Positions 5,409 through 7,024 of a stretch of 7,024 nt of DNA are shown here, piece after piece. The DNA comes from Actinomycetota bacterium. GTDB taxonomy: Bacteria > Actinomycetota > Acidimicrobiia > Acidimicrobiales > Poriferisodalaceae. Location: positions 1 to 7,024 of the forward strand of contig JAADHX010000356.1 of assembly GCA_013151655.1 (NCBI GenBank). Direction: 5' to 3'. Every line of letters begins with the position of its first letter. Positions within the stretch are counted from its first letter, which is position 1. A program made the position numbers and the translations under genes. The notes under the pieces were generated by a model. It was not told the origin of the DNA. It saw nothing but the letters and a program-made list of their open reading frames with translations, and made no database searches.

Positions 5409-6227
5409 CTAGGAGTAGAGAAAGACGTTCGGGGGCGTCTGGCGCCAAGCCTGCACCGTCGAGCCGTTGACCTCCCACACGTACTCGGTGTCTGCCTCGT
5501 TGATCCATAGCTCGAACCCCTCGGCCGAGCGGTAGCCGGTGCCCGCAGCGGTGTCCAGTCCGGCGATGGACCCCCACTGTCCATGCCCGATGCGGGCCAG
5601 GGTCCGGTCGGGGTCGACGACATAGCCTCGAGCAGCTTCGGGTTCAGGGATCGAACCGACCGGCGTTCCAATCGTAAGGAAGTCCGCGCCGTCCATGTCG
5701 CAGTGCGGCGACCCGGTGTGGTCGGAGATCTCGTCGAACCGCACGGGACACCCTTCACGGTCCTGCCAGCGAATGATGGTGCTGGAGAGCACCTTGGCCA
5801 ATGGCTCATCGGAGAGGTCAAGCGGAGATCCCGTGCCCGTTTCACAAGCAGGCTCCTGGACCGCAGATCTGAAACTTCGGCTCACAAGGTCAAGGATCTC
5901 GACACCCTGATCGACGATGACCAGGCGCGTCGGGTGGCCGAGGTCAGGATCGAACTCGGCCCGCGCGTCCTGGCCCTCGGCGCGCGCGTCGTTCACCATA
6001 TCGAACACGGTCTCCACATCGAACGTTCCGAACTCGACCGGGTCGAGCCGGCGCTGTCTAATCGTCTCGCCAAGGACCCTGACAAGAGCCGAAGCCCGAT
6101 TACCGTCTATTCGCGGAGGGGTCCACGCGCCTACAGCTGCTGATCGGATGTGTCTTAGTGCCCAAAGGGCTGCGGGTGTCGCCGCCGCGACTGGAACCGG
6201 GCTCAAGTGCGTGCGGGATCGCAGCAT
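5409..6227 (-). CDS. Hypothetical protein with a DUF6174-like first half
   Basis: A 272-residue frame, convergent with the M23-like gene (109 bases between stops). Residues about 48-115 match what I know of DUF6174: LVRVLGETI, then FDVETVFDMVNDARAEG, then AEFDPDLGHPTRLVIVD. That is the pattern of a conserved 'ThDxhF' helix followed by an acidic strand and a G-x-P-T turn. Residues about 130-272 form a second unnamed domain with two cysteines (GCPV and PHCDM), ending in an aromatic strand-rich part (YVWEVNGSTVQAW). DUF6174 proteins are normally exported. Here the first 45 residues show no signal peptide or lipobox, and the early Y...CxC part of the family is absent. A TAG lies in frame five codons before ATG 6227, so no upstream extension is possible. 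Either the N-terminus has been replaced or lost, or the true start lies further in. Confidence 0.6.
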   Translation of the reverse strand: MLRSRTHLSPVPVAAATPAALWALRHIRSAAVGAWTPPRIDGNRASALVRVLGETIRQRRLDPVEFGTFDVETVFDMVNDARAEGQDARAEFDPDLGHPTRLVIVDQGVEILDLVSRSFRSAVQEPACETGTGSPLDLSDEPLAKVLSSTIIRWQDREGCPVRFDEISDHTGSPHCDMDGADFLTIGTPVGSIPEPEAARGYVVDPDRTLARIGHGQWGSIAGLDTAAGTGYRSAEGFELWINEADTEYVWEVNGSTVQAWRQTPPNVFLYS

Positions 6228-6282
6228 TCGAGACTTTCGGCCCTACGCCGTGGCGCACCGCTGGACAAGGATGGCAGCAGAG

Positions 6283-6315
6283 CCTCAGTTCTGAGGTATC
6301 CACGAAGAGTATCCA
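6283..6315. promoter_or_regulatory. Inverted and direct repeats upstream of the SHOCT gene
   Basis: CCTCAG-TT-CTGAGG (6283-6296) is a perfect inverted repeat with 6-base arms. It is followed by two copies of GTATCCA (6296-6302 and 6309-6315) repeated every 13 bases. The group lies in the short divergent spacer next to the ribosome binding site, where a regulator could act. No regulator is identified. Confidence 0.25.
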
Positions 6316-6325
6316 AGGAGATGCG

Positions 6326-6613
6326 ATGACTGTGATAGCTGCCCTGGACACCGTGTCCGAAAACGATTGGGATCATATGAACGGTTGGGGCGGGGGATGG
6401 ATGTGGCTGTGGGGGGTTGCCATGATGGTCCTGTTCGTCGTGCTCATTGTCTGGCTCGTGCGAGCTGGCGACAATGAACCACGTCACGATCAGGCACCGG
6501 GCTTGATGCGTCGCGACCCGACCGAACGGGGCCAAGAGATCCTCGCCGAACGACTCGCCAAAGGGGAACTGTCGACCGAAGAGTACCAAGAGCTCGTGCG
6601 ACAACTGCAATGA
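6326..6613 (+). CDS. SHOCT-domain small membrane protein
   Basis: A 95-residue protein from ATG 6326, fixed by a textbook AAGGAG ribosome binding site at 6315-6320 (five bases before the start), although the frame is open further upstream. It has a short N-terminal part ending in the Gly/Trp-rich GWGGGWMWLWG (20-30), one membrane helix (about 27-46, MMVLFVVLIVWLVRAG), a charged linker, and a C-terminal SHOCT domain: ILAERLAKGELSTEEYQEL (72-90), with the typical ERxAxGEIsxEEY pattern. SHOCT domains are short helical hairpins found at the ends of many bacterial membrane proteins. Their role is thought to be oligomerisation or protein contact, but it is poorly defined. The gene stands alone here, convergent with the sigma factor gene. 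Confidence 0.85.
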   Translation: MTVIAALDTVSENDWDHMNGWGGGWMWLWGVAMMVLFVVLIVWLVRAGDNEPRHDQAPGLMRRDPTERGQEILAERLAKGELSTEEYQELVRQLQ

Positions 6614-6647
6614 ACGACGTCGCAACGCGAGTCGCTCAACAGGAGCT

Positions 6648-6662
6648 ACCCTTTGGCAGGGT
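6648..6662. terminator. Weak hairpin between convergent genes
   Basis: ACCCT-TTGGC-AGGGT forms a 5-bp stem with a 5-base loop, extendable by a T-G pair. It sits in the 60-base gap where the SHOCT gene and the sigma factor gene meet tail to tail, so it could serve both strands. There is no true T run on either side, so it is only a possible terminator. Confidence 0.3.
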
Positions 6663-6673
6663 GAACTTCTTGG

Positions 6674-7024
6674 TTAGGTGTTGAGGGTGGTGAGCCGGTG
6701 TGCGAGGTACTGCTGTTCGACTTCGTTGGTGCAGAGTTTCAGTGCAGCCTGATAGGCGGTTCGAGCCAGGCTGATTTTGCCGGCGCGTCGTGCGAGGTCG
6801 GCGCGTACGGCGTGTAGTCGGTGGTTTCCTGCCAGGGCGTGGTCGAGGCCATCGATGAGGTTCAGGCCGGCTTGGGGTCCTTCTGATTCGCCCACCGCGA
6901 CGGCGCGGTTGAGTCGTACGACCGGTGACCCAGTCAGTGTTTCGAGCCTGGCGTAGAGCGCTGCGATCGTGGGCCACCGAGTGTCGGAGGCGTCGTCGGA
7001 GCCGGCATGTTCGGCGGCGATGAG
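6674..7024 (-). CDS. ECF RNA polymerase sigma factor, DUF6596 (ECF42-like), C-terminal part
   Basis: This is a partial gene: the frame is open from the right edge (7024) to the stop at 6674, giving the last 116 residues. The N-terminal sigma2 and sigma4 regions lie outside the window. The piece matches the long C-terminal extension of ECF sigma factors with the DUF6596 domain: TRWPTIAALYARLETLTGSP, then VVRLNRAVAVGES, then a TPR-like helical repeat (LDHALAGNHRLHAVRADLAR and RTAYQAALKLCTNEVEQQYL). These sigma factors redirect RNA polymerase, and their C-terminal extension is thought to take part in activity control. Members are often encoded next to YCII/DGPF-domain proteins. None lies downstream here, so any such partner would have to be outside the window. 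The reading frame is clean. Confidence 0.87.
   Translation of the reverse strand, partial: LIAAEHAGSDDASDTRWPTIAALYARLETLTGSPVVRLNRAVAVGESEGPQAGLNLIDGLDHALAGNHRLHAVRADLARRAGKISLARTAYQAALKLCTNEVEQQYLAHRLTTLNT

Noticed and set aside
5288..6143. Alternative long ORFs on both strands over the DUF6174-like gene
   Set aside because: They have low-complexity Arg/Ser/Pro composition typical of shadow frames in high-GC DNA. The 5409-6227 frame has the domain signal.

Overview
This is high-GC DNA, probably from an actinobacterium. The evidence is GTG and TTG starts, the style of the integrase and excisionase, a DUF6596-type sigma factor tail and a SHOCT membrane protein. My impression is that the relatives lie among Acidimicrobiia or similar Actinobacteria, but nothing in the window fixes the genus. 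No rRNA, tRNA or CRISPR array was recognised.

Left part (1-1425): a complete type II toxin-antitoxin pair lies on the minus strand, with a Phd/YefM-like antitoxin followed by a RelE/ParE-like toxin and a 4-base GTGA overlap. A perfect 10-bp palindrome overlaps the antitoxin start and its candidate promoter. Diverging from the pair is an intact 170-residue conserved protein of unknown function.

Middle part (1397-4364): this is an eroded mobile-element region. On the minus strand, a small helix-turn-helix excisionase-like gene precedes a tyrosine recombinase that is clearly dead. Its N-terminus, middle and C-terminal tail lie in three different frames, and the two junctions have lost most of the core-binding domain and the second Arg/His catalytic boxes. 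On the plus strand, an AlbA_2 (Schlafen-type) plus HATPase_c_4 protein is broken by a one-base loss in a G run and by an in-frame TGA about 70 bases later. Its C-terminal three quarters remain open.

Right part (4455-7024): a small ORF leads into an M23 (LytM) peptidase-like protein with no visible signal peptide. Convergent to it is a two-part hypothetical protein whose first half resembles DUF6174 and whose N-terminus looks eroded. A 95-residue SHOCT membrane protein with a strong ribosome binding site follows. The right edge cuts into the C-terminal half of an ECF sigma factor of the DUF6596 (ECF42-like) type on the minus strand.

Overall this reads as an accessory region containing the remains of an integrated element next to a toxin-antitoxin pair. 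The genes do not form one pathway. I do not see a convincing new multi-gene system. The points most worth checking are the doubly deleted integrase, the doubly broken AlbA_2 ATPase, and the M23 protein without an export signal.
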